Source: JANXQG01 sp963804375 (lineage in GTDB: Bacteria; Planctomycetota; Planctomycetia; Pirellulales; Thermoguttaceae). Taken from it: a stretch of 64,000 nucleotides of DNA. Made by a program: the position numbers and the translations under genes. Shown piece after piece: positions 8,064 to 16,844 of this stretch. The notes beneath the pieces were generated by a model. The model was not told the DNA's origin. It made no database searches and was given only the letters and a program-made list of their open reading frames with translations. Within the stretch, counting starts at the first letter, position 1; each line of letters begins with the position of its first letter. The DNA lies in assembly GCA_963804375.1 (NCBI GenBank), contig CAWDQE010000014.1, positions 2,232,001 through 2,296,000 of the forward strand, written 5' to 3'.

Positions 8064-10265
8064 CTATTGCTTGGGCACCCGTTTCCAACTGGTGATCTTA
8101 TACCGGCTAGGTCCGGTGTAATCACCAGTCTTGCTCGTGGTGCCGGTTTGTCCCTCGCACCTCAGTTCAATGCGGTTCTGCCTGCCTTTTTCGAAATCGA
8201 AGGTCACGCCGTCGTCTTCATACAGAACGATCTTCCGGGGCTTCGACCCGTAGACTTGGATCGTCACCGCGAACTCGGTTTGTGGCGTCACGCACTCCAC
8301 GGGCTCCGCCAAGGGTAGGAGGCTGTCCTCCTTGACGAAGACCGGAATCTCGTCCACCGGTTTCTCGATTTCGATCCTGCAACGGCCAGGATACTTGCGC
8401 TCGGTCCAGAAGTCGTACCAGTTGCCCTCGGGCAGGTAGACCGTGCGTTTCTTCTGCCCGGTGAATAGCGGTGCTACCATCAAGGACGGACCAAGCATGT
8501 ACTGGTCGTCCACGGTCCAGGTGGCAGGGTCTTGCGGATAGTCCATGACCAGCGCCCGTGCCGGGGGCACGCCCGTATCGTGGTATTCGGCATAAGCCGA
8601 ATACAGGTAGGGCAAGAGCCGCATCCGCATCTGAAGCAGTTTCCGGCAGGCAGCCTCCGTCTGCTCCCAGTGGTCCATGAACTTGCCGCTGTTGTTGAGA
8701 TCCTTATTGATCTGCTTCCACACCGGATTCTTGAGATACCAACAGTCAACCTGCGTGACTGCCGAGAACACGCTCGTCTGGAGACGGCGGTAAAGCTCTT
8801 CCAGCGATCCCATGTCCCGCACCTCGGGGCACCATAGTATTCCTGCAAACCCCGAGGTGGCTATTGCCCGAACATAGTCGCGGTGGTCGTAAGCATCGCT
8901 ATACAGACCGAAGGGCAGCGGAGCCGCCAGTGCGCCGGAGGCCCGCACCAGACCAAGCGTGCGCTGGTTGTGGTCCCTGTAGATCGCAGCCATCGCGCGT
9001 TGGTAAAGTGGTCCGATCAGGAGGTGCATCTGCTCGCCGTCAAGGCCGGACGGAAAAACCGACTGCTCCGGGAACGACCAGGGAGCGGCGCTGAGCGGCT
9101 GGTGGTCGCACTCGTCGAGTTTGAAACCACCGACGCCCTTCTCGACGAGCGTCCGGGCATGGTAGTCGGCGAAGATCCGCCGTCCCTCGGGCGTGGCGAA
9201 ATCGGGCACCAAGCCGCCCCACACCTTGTAGTCGCCGCTCCAGGGGAGAAGCGGCTTGTAGAGCGGCGAACTCGGATGCGTGAAGGCGTGTTCCCACAAG
9301 TTCAGCTTGTAATTCTGTTGTCGCGTCTCGCGGAGCAACCGTTCCGGGTCAGGGTATTGTTGGCTCCAGACAAACGAACAGGAGTAGGCGTGCGAGTGCC
9401 ATCCAGGCTCCAGGCCGAAGACGTCGCAGGGAATATGCCGCTGGCGGAACTCCCGCAGGAAGTTCAAGACTTCCTTCTGCCCAAGCTCCGTTGAGGCGCG
9501 ATACCACACGCCCAAGCCCCACATCGGCGGAAGGCAACCGCCCCCGCAGAACAGGTTGTACCGCTGTACGGCATGCCGCATGTCGGGACCGGCAAAGACG
9601 TACACGTCTACACCCCTTGCCGAGGGAACATCCACGCCGACAAACTTCGCTCCCGGTTCGCGCGGGCGATACAGTTCCTCGGTACTAATCGCCGCTTTCT
9701 CCCCGGTCGCTGGTCTTGGCGCAACGGGCGCATCGCGCACGGCATCCAGGTTGCCAAAGTAGAAGCTGGCGTAGCGGGCCGTATCGACATAAACGCCGTA
9801 GCCGCGCGTGGAGACGTAAAACGGCACCGGCGCGTGCGAGTCGCCGAGAACCGTCCCCTGATCGTCGCTGACGCGGATGGTCTTCTTCCCGCCCATCAAC
9901 TGAAACACCTTCAGGTTCATGCCCAGACCGTAAAGTTGCTCGCCCGGTTCTAGGGGCAATTCCAGGGCGATGCCACGCCCGTTGGTCTTGAACCCGATGG
10001 CCGAAGCCTTGATGGGAACTTGCTTACAAGGTTCCAGTGCCGTGATCTCCTTCAGGCGCGGCACTTGCTCTTGAAAGCACATTGGCGTGAACTTCTCGGG
10101 GTTTCCGAGGCGAATCCGCCACACGCCCGGCGCGACTTCTTCCATCTGGAGGGGTGTTCCAGCCAACGCCATGCTGGAGACAACCAGAAATACGGGAAGC
10201 AGACATAATCGTGACCAACGGCGAAGACGCTTGCGTGTGTTCATGGATTTGTTTCCGATTTGCAT
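8064..10265 (-). CDS. Secreted glycoside hydrolase family 31 (alpha-glucosidase/alpha-xylosidase-like)
   Basis: I chose the ATG at 10265 for its AAGGA site; another Met seven codons in is possible. A signal peptide follows (LCLLPVFLVVSSMALA). The N-terminal galactose-mutarotase-like domain holds PLEPGEQLYGLGMN. The TIM barrel starts near LPPMWGLGVWYRAS; DVFGLEPGWHSH and GVGGFKLDECDHQPL carry the nucleophile Asp, and LYSDAYDHRDYVRAI carries the acid/base Asp of GH31. The C-terminal part (YLPEGNWYDFW, KIVLYEDDGVTFDFEKG) is the usual beta-sandwich plus DUF5110. Length (733 residues) is normal. Substrate is an alpha-linked glycoside, not determinable further. It starts 23 bases after the URO-D-like gene, in the same direction. 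Confidence 0.93.
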   Translation of the reverse strand: MQIGNKSMNTRKRLRRWSRLCLLPVFLVVSSMALAGTPLQMEEVAPGVWRIRLGNPEKFTPMCFQEQVPRLKEITALEPCKQVPIKASAIGFKTNGRGIALELPLEPGEQLYGLGMNLKVFQLMGGKKTIRVSDDQGTVLGDSHAPVPFYVSTRGYGVYVDTARYASFYFGNLDAVRDAPVAPRPATGEKAAISTEELYRPREPGAKFVGVDVPSARGVDVYVFAGPDMRHAVQRYNLFCGGGCLPPMWGLGVWYRASTELGQKEVLNFLREFRQRHIPCDVFGLEPGWHSHAYSCSFVWSQQYPDPERLLRETRQQNYKLNLWEHAFTHPSSPLYKPLLPWSGDYKVWGGLVPDFATPEGRRIFADYHARTLVEKGVGGFKLDECDHQPLSAAPWSFPEQSVFPSGLDGEQMHLLIGPLYQRAMAAIYRDHNQRTLGLVRASGALAAPLPFGLYSDAYDHRDYVRAIATSGFAGILWCPEVRDMGSLEELYRRLQTSVFSAVTQVDCWYLKNPVWKQINKDLNNSGKFMDHWEQTEAACRKLLQMRMRLLPYLYSAYAEYHDTGVPPARALVMDYPQDPATWTVDDQYMLGPSLMVAPLFTGQKKRTVYLPEGNWYDFWTERKYPGRCRIEIEKPVDEIPVFVKEDSLLPLAEPVECVTPQTEFAVTIQVYGSKPRKIVLYEDDGVTFDFEKGRQNRIELRCEGQTGTTSKTGDYTGPSRYKITSWKRVPKQ

Positions 10266-10288
10266 GATATTATTCCTTCGGGGAGAAA

Positions 10289-11413
10289 TTACGAGGATCC
10301 GAGAATGCTCTTCCCGCGCCGTTTGGCCACCGTCTCGTACACGGCCAGCACGTTTTCCAGGGGTGTGTCGGGCTGGATGTTGTGGCTTGGGGCGAGAATG
10401 TACCCGCCACCGCTGCCGACCTCGTCCATCAGGCGATTGACTTCCACCTCGATCAGTGCGGGCGTGGCTCGTTGGAGCCACCCCTGGACATCCACTGCGC
10501 CGTGCAGCGTGATCTGCCCGGCGAACTGGGCCTTCAGTTCATAGGGATTCATCCCAGCGGCCTGCGGTTGCACGGTTTGCAAGGCATCCATGCCGCATTC
10601 GATGAATCTCGGCAATAACCTGCGACTTGAACCGCAGCAGTGGTGCGATACCTTTGCCTGAAACGTATGAACGAGGTCGAACAATTCCTTCTTCTTTGGG
10701 GCGAACAGGCGGTCGAAGCTACTGGGTGAGATCAACAATCCCCGTTGGCTGCCGAAGTCGTCGCCGCAGAGAACCAGGTCAATACGCCCTTGGCCAGCCG
10801 TCAAAATGCGTTCGATGTAGCTCAGGTAGAACCGATGCCGTTGCGCAACAATGAAAAGGTAGACCGGGTCTTCCGTAACGATGTCCACTAAGACTTGTTC
10901 CACGCCCCGTCCGAAGGCTACGCCGTTGATGAAATCCTGGACGGAGGTCGCGCCCACGGCAATCGCCGCGTCAGGGTACTGCCCGCACATGGCGGGGATC
11001 GCGCTGTAGTCGAACCAATCCGCGTGGGGCCAAGGGAAGCGAGCCGCTTCTTCTACGGTCTTCCAGGCTGCGTAGGGCGTTTCCACCGGCTCGGCGTAGT
11101 CCCCGTACTGATTTGGCATGGGGCGACGGCGGATGCCCCATAAGTTCATGCTCGATCCATCGTCGAAACTCGGAAGTGCCGGACCGACATACGGAGGTGC
11201 TATGTATCGGATGTCCGTACCCAGCAGCTCCGCAAGGCGATTGTCGCCCGAAGGCGTGCTGACGCCCATCGCAATGCCGCTTGTTTTTTGCGGTTTCAAT
11301 CCATAGTAACCCTGGAGCGCTGCTTGGATTTCTGGGGTGGCATAGTAATCACAGGGAGTGAAATCTGGCTGGCAATGGGCGAGTGCGGCCCGAACTCGAT
11401 CGCGCGGCGTCAC
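10289..11413 (-). CDS. Uroporphyrinogen decarboxylase-like (URO-D/MtaA superfamily) protein
   Basis: The true start is most likely the GTG at 11413: GGAGG lies eight bases upstream and the protein then begins (M)TPRDRVRAALAHCQPDF, the typical family start. The TIM barrel includes ELLGTDIRYIAPPYVG, HADWFDYSAI, DLVLCGDDFGSQRGLLISP and KVSHHCCGSSRRLLPRFIE, ending with ITLHGAVDVQGWL and GSGGGYILAPSHNIQP. This is the secondary URO-D family often linked to corrinoid methyl transfer or unknown sugar pathways, not haem synthesis: the substrate Arg/Asp set of HemE is not evident. In planctomycetes such genes are frequent beside glycosidases, as here with GH31. Function in detail unknown. Length 374 residues. 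Confidence 0.85.
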   Translation of the reverse strand: MTPRDRVRAALAHCQPDFTPCDYYATPEIQAALQGYYGLKPQKTSGIAMGVSTPSGDNRLAELLGTDIRYIAPPYVGPALPSFDDGSSMNLWGIRRRPMPNQYGDYAEPVETPYAAWKTVEEAARFPWPHADWFDYSAIPAMCGQYPDAAIAVGATSVQDFINGVAFGRGVEQVLVDIVTEDPVYLFIVAQRHRFYLSYIERILTAGQGRIDLVLCGDDFGSQRGLLISPSSFDRLFAPKKKELFDLVHTFQAKVSHHCCGSSRRLLPRFIECGMDALQTVQPQAAGMNPYELKAQFAGQITLHGAVDVQGWLQRATPALIEVEVNRLMDEVGSGGGYILAPSHNIQPDTPLENVLAVYETVAKRRGKSILGSS

Positions 11414-11871
11414 TAAAGCACCTCCAAGGAAGACCGGCTGGCTGAAAGCGAGAACCGCAAGACCTGGGCGATTCGCTCGGCGGCGATGAGAAAGGCCGAG
11501 ACGGCCAAGACCGTCAGCAGCCGAATACGGTGAACGATGCGGGGCAGAGGATGGAACATTGGAACGCTCCGAGGGAAGCAAGATCGGCTTGGTTCAGAAA
11601 TGGGGACAGGCACCTCGCCGGCGTCCATTTCTTGCGGCTTAATCGCTATTCGGCTCGGAGCCAGTCCCCGTTTCTGAACCAAGCCGCAAGATCCCCTATC
11701 TTAGCACAGGCCACGGAGAACGACACCGTCGTGACAAACTTCACCGGGCCTTTCCGGGCCACAAGCCCTGTGCGATTCCTGCTTTGATGCTGGCGGCCTT
11801 TCGTGGCGGGGGCGGCTGTTGGGCCGGGTTGGGCGTCGATGCCGCCAGCGGCGTTTTTGGGGGCCATACCG
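11414..11871. other. Intergenic stretch, no gene; carries one inverted repeat
   Basis: Nothing in either strand looks like a complete gene here. Its one clear structure is the inverted repeat at 11587-11684, listed separately. The rest has codon-like openness on the minus strand only because of base composition. Confidence 0.5.
11587..11684. repeat. Inverted repeat with GGGGACAGGC ends (REP-like)
   Basis: Arms at 11587-11611 and 11660-11684 are complementary apart from two or three mismatches: GCTTGGTTCAGAAATGGGG on the left and CCCCGTTTCTGAACCAAGC on the right. The loop is about 48 bases. Elements with the word TGGGGACAGGCACC are typical of palindromes mobilised by Y1/RAYT transposases; no transposase is present here, so that origin is inference. 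Confidence 0.75.
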
Positions 11872-12165
11872 CTAACCCTTCGGCCTGACCTGCCCAGCAG
11901 CGTCGAACTCGATCCGCAGCAGGCCCGGCCGTTCACGGAAGGGGGCGTGGGCGTCGTTGCCGAAGAATGCGGCCCACCACAGGCCTTCCTTGTCCTTGAA
12001 GAGCATGTTGTGCCCGCCGTGCGGAACGGCAAGGTAACGCGGACCATACGGGCCGTAGATGCTGTCAGCTTGGGCAATCATACAGTGATAATCGCCCTTG
12101 ATGAACTCGGCGCAGACCAGGTAATACTGCTTGTGGATCTTCGTCAGGAAGCCCCCTCAAAGCCA
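11872..12165 (-). pseudogene. Glycoside hydrolase family 43-like C-terminal relic
   Basis: The minus-strand frame reads FLTKIHKQYYLVCAEFIKG, then CMIAQADSIYGPYGPRY, then GGHNMLFKDKEGLWWAAFFG and PGLLRIEFDAAGQV before the stop. GPY(G) and GGHNMLFKDKEG are typical of the last blades of GH43-type five-bladed propellers. The N-terminal two thirds, with the catalytic acids, are missing: an in-frame stop and unrelated sequence lie upstream of about 12165. A truncated remnant beside other sugar genes. Confidence 0.65.
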
Positions 12166-12302
12166 ACTTGACTATGGTTCGATGGTTTCAAATGCCGCGG
12201 TTTCTCTGCCAAGTCGGTCATCTCGTCGTTCAACCGGGCAATCATCCCGTTCTGCCAGACGAAATAGTCCTTACTGTGAAGATTGGATCAGTCGATGTAA
12301 CA

Positions 12303-12485
12303 GCGGGTTGGCCCGAGCCGGTCAGCGTGAAAGGCGAATAACTCGCCGAAGCCGGCCCGAACCGCTTGGCGGCAGCGTAGCTATCGCCATGGCGGCCGTC
12401 CCATGGCCGCCATTTTACCATTTCCCGTGTCAGCGGGGAGCGGGCACCATGCAGGCTTCGCGGTCCAAATCTGGCCGAGAAAGGA
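12303..12485. repeat. Dispersed repeat, copy 1 (about 183 bp)
   Basis: The segment starting GCGGGTTGGCCCGAGCCGGT is repeated with high identity at 14262-14445; the first 85 bases are nearly identical, the rest drifts. It contains a palindrome, ATGGCGGCC, seven bases, GGCCGCCAT. The rest of the gene-free stretch 12166-12795 shows no gene I can support. Confidence 0.8.
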
Positions 12486-12795
12486 CTCAGCCACTGGCAG
12501 GAGCCGCCCTGCCGACCTTGTAGCCCGTCTGCGATTGCGGGATCACCGTTGTCGACGTGTCGCTGACAAAAAAGTGGTCGGGAGGTTCGGCATTCAGTTT
12601 GGCTGGGGGACGACCCCGGTACGTTCCGGCTGCCAGATGGTTGTAGCACGAACAGGCAGGGCTTTCAATCGGGTGCCCGTGAGACCACCTGTCTTGCTTC
12701 GTCGCTGACGGTCTCGTGCAGGGGGCGGCCTCTGGGAACGGGTGGCCTAGAACGGTTATGCACGCTGAAATCGTGACCCATAACGAAGCCGAAAC

Positions 12796-14244
12796 CTACT
12801 TTCCATCGCCGCGGAATAGCACGTATGCCCCGAATTCCGGCTCGTACCGATGCCCTCGCATGGGCAGCACGATCCCGGGGCCTTCCGCCTTGCCTTCGGC
12901 CACCGGTGCGCCGAAGAAATCCAGGACGTTGACCACCCGATACGTCTGGCCCGGCGCGAGAATCCCTTCCAAGTCGATCTTCACACGGTCCAGGTGGTCC
13001 CAGTTGTAGACCGCAAGATGTACCCGCTGGGACTCGTACTGGTTCACACGTTTGAAGACGTGTAGCCCAGTTGGGCGCCCGTTCTTGCCCAGCACGAGGC
13101 GGTCGGTCGTGCCTGAGTGGATCTGTTCGCGGAAGCGGGCCAGATCGAACTTGCCGTTGTCAATGTACGTGTTGTTCTCGAAGGTCACCTTGAGGTTGTC
13201 CCCTGAAGGCGGTTTCACGACCACCATGCCGACAGGCGCCCAGAAGGTATTGTTGCGCACGATGGCTTCAGCGGCTCCCTTGAGTTCCATGGCATTGGCC
13301 CCGCAGGTGAAGTAGTTGTCCTCGATGCGGATGTCGCTGTTGGGTGAACCATGGAAGCCAACGTCAACACCGCGCTTCGAGTCGGGGCTGGGATGGTAGG
13401 TGCAGTTGTTCTTGAGGACCAGGTGCGTGATCGGCTTGGAACCGCCGGCCAAGATGTTCATCTCGCCCTTGCTGGAACAGCGAGGATTGAGCGACGTGGC
13501 GAAGCTGATGTTCCCTTCGAGGTATAGCCCGCTCAGTTGCGGTGACTGGCCGTAAAGGTGAAACCCGCAGCCGGCGTTCTCGAAGACGATGTTGTCGACG
13601 AAGCGTTTGACGGTGTGGCGGGCTGTGTTCTGAACGTAGAGGCCGTGGTCCAGGGTGTTCCAGCCGTTGTGGTAGATGATATTCCCGTAGATTTCGTGGT
13701 CGTCGCCCACGTCGCCGCCGCCGATTCCCTGGCCGCTGGGCTTGCGCTCAGCCGGTTTCTCGGCCGGGCCGGCCTCGTGGATGGTGAGGTTGATGAGTTT
13801 CAGGCCGGTGCTGCGCACGCGGATGGTGACGCCTCCTTTGATGTCCAGTCCCCAATACCACACGTGGTCGTTGTTGGGCAGGATCTCGCCGACCACGGTA
13901 GCCCGGCGCCCGGGCAAAGCGCGGTAGATGATCGGCTTATCCTTGGTGCCATAGATCGACTCGTGCGGCTGGAGCGAGCCCACCCGGTAGGTCCCCGGGC
14001 CGACCCAGACCGTGGTCCCGGGCGAGACAAGTTGGCTGTTCGTCGTGGCGGTGGCCAGATCGACAGGCGACTGCTTGGTTCCGCGCCCGTCCGGCGTCCC
14101 TTCCGGCGTCACATAGACCTCGCTCGCCCAACCTGGGCAATTTCCCATGGCCGCAACAAGCATGGCGGCGGCCACCCACAAGGACCGCACTGTGGTATCC
14201 AAAATTGTCCTCTCCGGCAAGGTTACCTTGTAGACCGTACCCAT
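12796..14244 (-). CDS. Secreted right-handed parallel beta-helix protein (polysaccharide lyase-like)
   Basis: The ATG at 14244 follows GAGGAAAG. A signal peptide (SLWVAAAMLVAAMGNCPGWAS) precedes EVYVTPEGTPDGRGTKQSP, the usual start of PL6/PL1-like beta-helix proteins (compare VSPxGxDxxxGTxxxP). Repeating coils follow: LKLINLTIHEAG, DHEIYGNIIYHNGWN, VDNIVFENAGCGFHLYG, LYLEGNISFATS, LVLKNNCTYH, IRIEDNYFTCGANA and AIVRNNTFW. Each has the stacked N-x-I/F pattern. The C-terminal part (APGQTYRVVNVLDFFG) looks like a small beta domain. It probably cleaves or binds an extracellular polysaccharide; no catalytic site can be assigned with certainty. It is divergent from the DUF1080 operon. Confidence 0.85.
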   Translation of the reverse strand: MGTVYKVTLPERTILDTTVRSLWVAAAMLVAAMGNCPGWASEVYVTPEGTPDGRGTKQSPVDLATATTNSQLVSPGTTVWVGPGTYRVGSLQPHESIYGTKDKPIIYRALPGRRATVVGEILPNNDHVWYWGLDIKGGVTIRVRSTGLKLINLTIHEAGPAEKPAERKPSGQGIGGGDVGDDHEIYGNIIYHNGWNTLDHGLYVQNTARHTVKRFVDNIVFENAGCGFHLYGQSPQLSGLYLEGNISFATSLNPRCSSKGEMNILAGGSKPITHLVLKNNCTYHPSPDSKRGVDVGFHGSPNSDIRIEDNYFTCGANAMELKGAAEAIVRNNTFWAPVGMVVVKPPSGDNLKVTFENNTYIDNGKFDLARFREQIHSGTTDRLVLGKNGRPTGLHVFKRVNQYESQRVHLAVYNWDHLDRVKIDLEGILAPGQTYRVVNVLDFFGAPVAEGKAEGPGIVLPMRGHRYEPEFGAYVLFRGDGK

Positions 14245-14261
14245 GATTCGTCTTTCCTCAA

Positions 14262-14445
14262 GCGGGTCGGCCCAGGCCGGTCAGCGTGAAAGGCGAATAA
14301 CTCGCCGAAGCCGGCCCGAACCGCTTGGCTGCCGCGTAGCTATCGCTGGTGGCCCTCTCGATGGCCCCATTCTACCATTTCCCGCGTCAGTCGGGAGCGG
14401 ATACCAGGCAGGCTGCGCGGCACGGATTTGACCGAGAAATGACGT
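14262..14445. repeat. Dispersed repeat, copy 2
   Basis: Second copy of the repeat at 12303-12485, same orientation, so that the two copies flank the beta-helix gene. The gene-free stretch 14246-14763 contains this copy and nothing else I can support. Confidence 0.8.
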
Positions 14446-14763
14446 AGAAGCATTGCCGGAACTGGCCTTTTTTTGGCCAAGAACCGGCCGGCACTTCTTA
14501 TCGTCGTTCCAAAGATGGAAGGGACTGGCGGCCTCGGCCCGTTCGTGGAGCGGGATGTACTCGGTCCAGGCCAATGTGCTGCTGCGGCGGCGTCCCCGAG
14601 CCGCTCTTATGTCGTGGGGGCGCTATCCAACCACAGGCAGAGAGACTACACTACGGACGTCGCGCCTGCTGGTTCAATTTCATCCCCTAAACGCGTTTCG
14701 GCTGGATTGCGTCAGGCTGGAGCCGGTGCAATACCCTAAAACATGGAGCAAAAGGACAACACT

Positions 14764-15529
14764 ATGTTCCGCAGAAATTCTCGTCATCTTTGTCTGGGTA
14801 TTTGGGCGTTCCTGACCGCTTCTGGCTTCGGCCATGCGGAAGTGCAACTCAAGATCGTGGATACCACGCCCGGCAAGCCGCCCTCGGATGCCATCGTGCT
14901 CTTCGATGGCGGCGGCACCGAGGCCTTTCTGAACGTCAAGGGCACACCCTGCCAATGGCCGGTCGTGAAGGGTGCGATGGTCGTCCGGGACGGTTTCATC
15001 GTGTCGAAGCTCCACTTCCGTGATGCCCAAATCCACGTCGAGTTCGCCGTGCCCGACGATGGTAAAAAGGGCGGCGGGGCAGGCAACAGCGGCGTCTACA
15101 TCTTCGGCATGTACGAGATGCAGATTCTCAACTCCTACGAGAACCCTATCGAGCCCAAGGAGGCGGTGGGCGCTGTACGGCATCTCGCCACCGCTGGTCA
15201 ACGCCGCGCGGAAGCCGGGCGAGTGGCAGGTCTACAACATCCTGTACACCGCCCCTCGCCGTGACGAGCATGGCAAGGTGGTCCAACCGGGCGAGATCAC
15301 GGCCATGCTCAACGGCGTGCTCGTGCAGCACAAGGCCCATTTCACCGAAAGCATTTCCCGCTGGAATCCCCTGCGTTATAAGAAGACGCCCTACACGGAC
15401 AAGATCCTGGCAAGCATCCTCAAGACGGGCTGCGGTCCACTCTTTCTGCAAGACCACGGCAGCCCGGTGCGGTTCCGCAACGTCTGGATCAGACCGCTGG
15501 ACGACAAGGCCGGGCTATTTCACGAGTGA
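14764..15529 (+). pseudogene. Secreted DUF1080 (3-keto-disaccharide hydrolase) protein, frame broken near 15168
   Basis: The ATG at 14764 (MFRRNSRHLCLG) has an AAGGA site. A signal peptide is followed by DAIVLFDGGGTEAFLNVKG, WPVVKGAMVVRDGFIVSK, RDAQIHVEFAVPDD and GNSGVYIFGMYEMQILNSY, the order of a DUF1080 jelly-roll. Around 15165-15175 the frame is lost; the next frame continues without a gap as ALYGISPPLVNAARKPGEWQ, ITAMLNGVLVQHKAHF and GPLFLQDHGSPVRFRNVWIR. One base would restore a 255-residue protein. The family acts on 3-keto sugars or binds glycans outside the cell. It is the first gene of a plus-strand cluster; the next start is six bases after its stop. Confidence 0.85.
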
Positions 15530-15535
15530 AGCAAC

Positions 15536-16804
15536 ATGAAGTCTCTGCTCCGAACCGTGTTCCTGACGCTTGTCCTGGTCCCGCAGCCAGTCAATGCCGT
15601 GGCCGGGGATGGCCAGGCACCAGGCCCATCGGCTCCGCCGAACATCCGGTTCTCGGAGGACCAGCGGCGGGTGGCCATCGAAAGCCAGCAGGGCCGGTGG
15701 AGCCTTGTGCGCCCGGTGCTCAGCCCCTGGGACTTCCGACCCAAGGGCAAGACGTTGTGGGTTGCCAACTCGGGCGATGATTCCGGCGACGGCACGGCCA
15801 ACCGACCATTGCGGACCATCGCCAAGGCCCTCGACCAGGGCGGGCCGGGCGACCTGATCTATCTCCGCACGGGCGTGTACGTCGAGGCTCCCCTGATCCG
15901 CACGTCGGGACGGGAGGGTGCGCCGATCATCCTGAGCTGTGCACCGGACGCCTTGGGCAAGGTGAAGGTCACGACCTCCAAGGAATACGTCCAGAAGAAC
16001 CCCAGCGGCGCGGTCATTTCCCTGCACGGCGCTCGCCACGTCTGGATCAACGGCCTGGTGATCGAAGGTCCCAAGGGCCGCCCGGAGGCCCCCAAGGCGG
16101 AAACCTACGGGGCCAACGGCATCACCTGGGCGGGAAAGGCGGGCGTCGGCTGCCGGGCCACCAACAATGTCGTCTACGGCAACGTCCACTGCGGCCTGAA
16201 GGAAATGGGCCATGGCGGGGCGGGCATCCTGATGGAGGCCAACATCATCTTCGACAACGGGACCCGCTCGACCGACCACGGCATCTACTGCCCCGCCGAC
16301 GAGCTGACCATCCGCGGCAACATCATCTTCAACAACGCGGGCTATGGCATCCACAGCTACAGCGGTCCAAAGCGGCAGATGATCGTCCAGAACGTCTGCT
16401 TCGGCAACCGGGTGTGCGGGATCATCCTGGCGGGCACCGAGAACCAGGTGTACCACAACGTCTGCGTGGGCAACGGCATCGGCATCTTCTACTTCCGGGA
16501 TGGCTGCATGGACAACGTGGTCCAGAACAACATCTTCGCCTTCAATGGCACGGACTGCGGCTACGACAATGGCGGCGGCAAGTTGGGCGACCCGGCGCAC
16601 AATACCGACGACTACAACTGCTACTTTCCCGGGAAGCCGGAACCCCGCCTCCACCCCGGCGAGCATGAGATCCTGGCCGATCCGAAGTTCATCGACGCCA
16701 AGGCCGGTGATTATCGTATCCGGGGTGAGAGCCCTTGCATGGGAAAAGCCGTGAAGACCAAGGACCGGCGTGCTGAATCAGCGAAGAACGTGGGCGCGTT
16801 TTAA
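15536..16804 (+). CDS. Secreted right-handed parallel beta-helix protein (NosD/DUF1565-like)
   Basis: A signal peptide (MKSLLRTVFLTLVLVPQPVNA) is followed by an N-terminal stretch and then TLWVANSGDDSGDGTANRPLR, the calcium-rich start of extracellular beta-helix lyase-like proteins. Coils follow with VWINGLVIEGPKG, CRATNNVVYGNVHCG, ILMEANIIFDNGTRST, LTIRGNIIFNNAGYG, MIVQNVCFGNRVCG and VVQNNIFAFNGTDCGYDNG. The end (HEILADPKFIDAKAGDYRI) is the common closing motif of such proteins. It probably degrades or binds a polysaccharide. Six bases separate it from the DUF1080 gene and 41 from the cellulase-like gene, so the three likely form one operon. Confidence 0.87.
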   Translation: MKSLLRTVFLTLVLVPQPVNAVAGDGQAPGPSAPPNIRFSEDQRRVAIESQQGRWSLVRPVLSPWDFRPKGKTLWVANSGDDSGDGTANRPLRTIAKALDQGGPGDLIYLRTGVYVEAPLIRTSGREGAPIILSCAPDALGKVKVTTSKEYVQKNPSGAVISLHGARHVWINGLVIEGPKGRPEAPKAETYGANGITWAGKAGVGCRATNNVVYGNVHCGLKEMGHGGAGILMEANIIFDNGTRSTDHGIYCPADELTIRGNIIFNNAGYGIHSYSGPKRQMIVQNVCFGNRVCGIILAGTENQVYHNVCVGNGIGIFYFRDGCMDNVVQNNIFAFNGTDCGYDNGGGKLGDPAHNTDDYNCYFPGKPEPRLHPGEHEILADPKFIDAKAGDYRIRGESPCMGKAVKTKDRRAESAKNVGAF

Positions 16805-16833
16805 TAGTTTGTAAGAACCCGCAAAAGCACCAT

Positions 16834-16844
16834 AGGAGGTGATC
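16834..16844 (+). promoter_or_regulatory. Exceptionally complete Shine-Dalgarno site
   Basis: AGGAGGTGATC directly precedes the ATG at 16845 and matches the anti-Shine-Dalgarno end of bacterial 16S rRNA over all eleven positions. It decides the start of the cellulase-like gene (rather than the GTG at 16839). Most genes in the window have weak sites. Confidence 0.8.

Noticed and set aside
11587..14445. Complete insertion sequence
   Set aside because: Only repeats are present; no transposase frame is found anywhere in the window.
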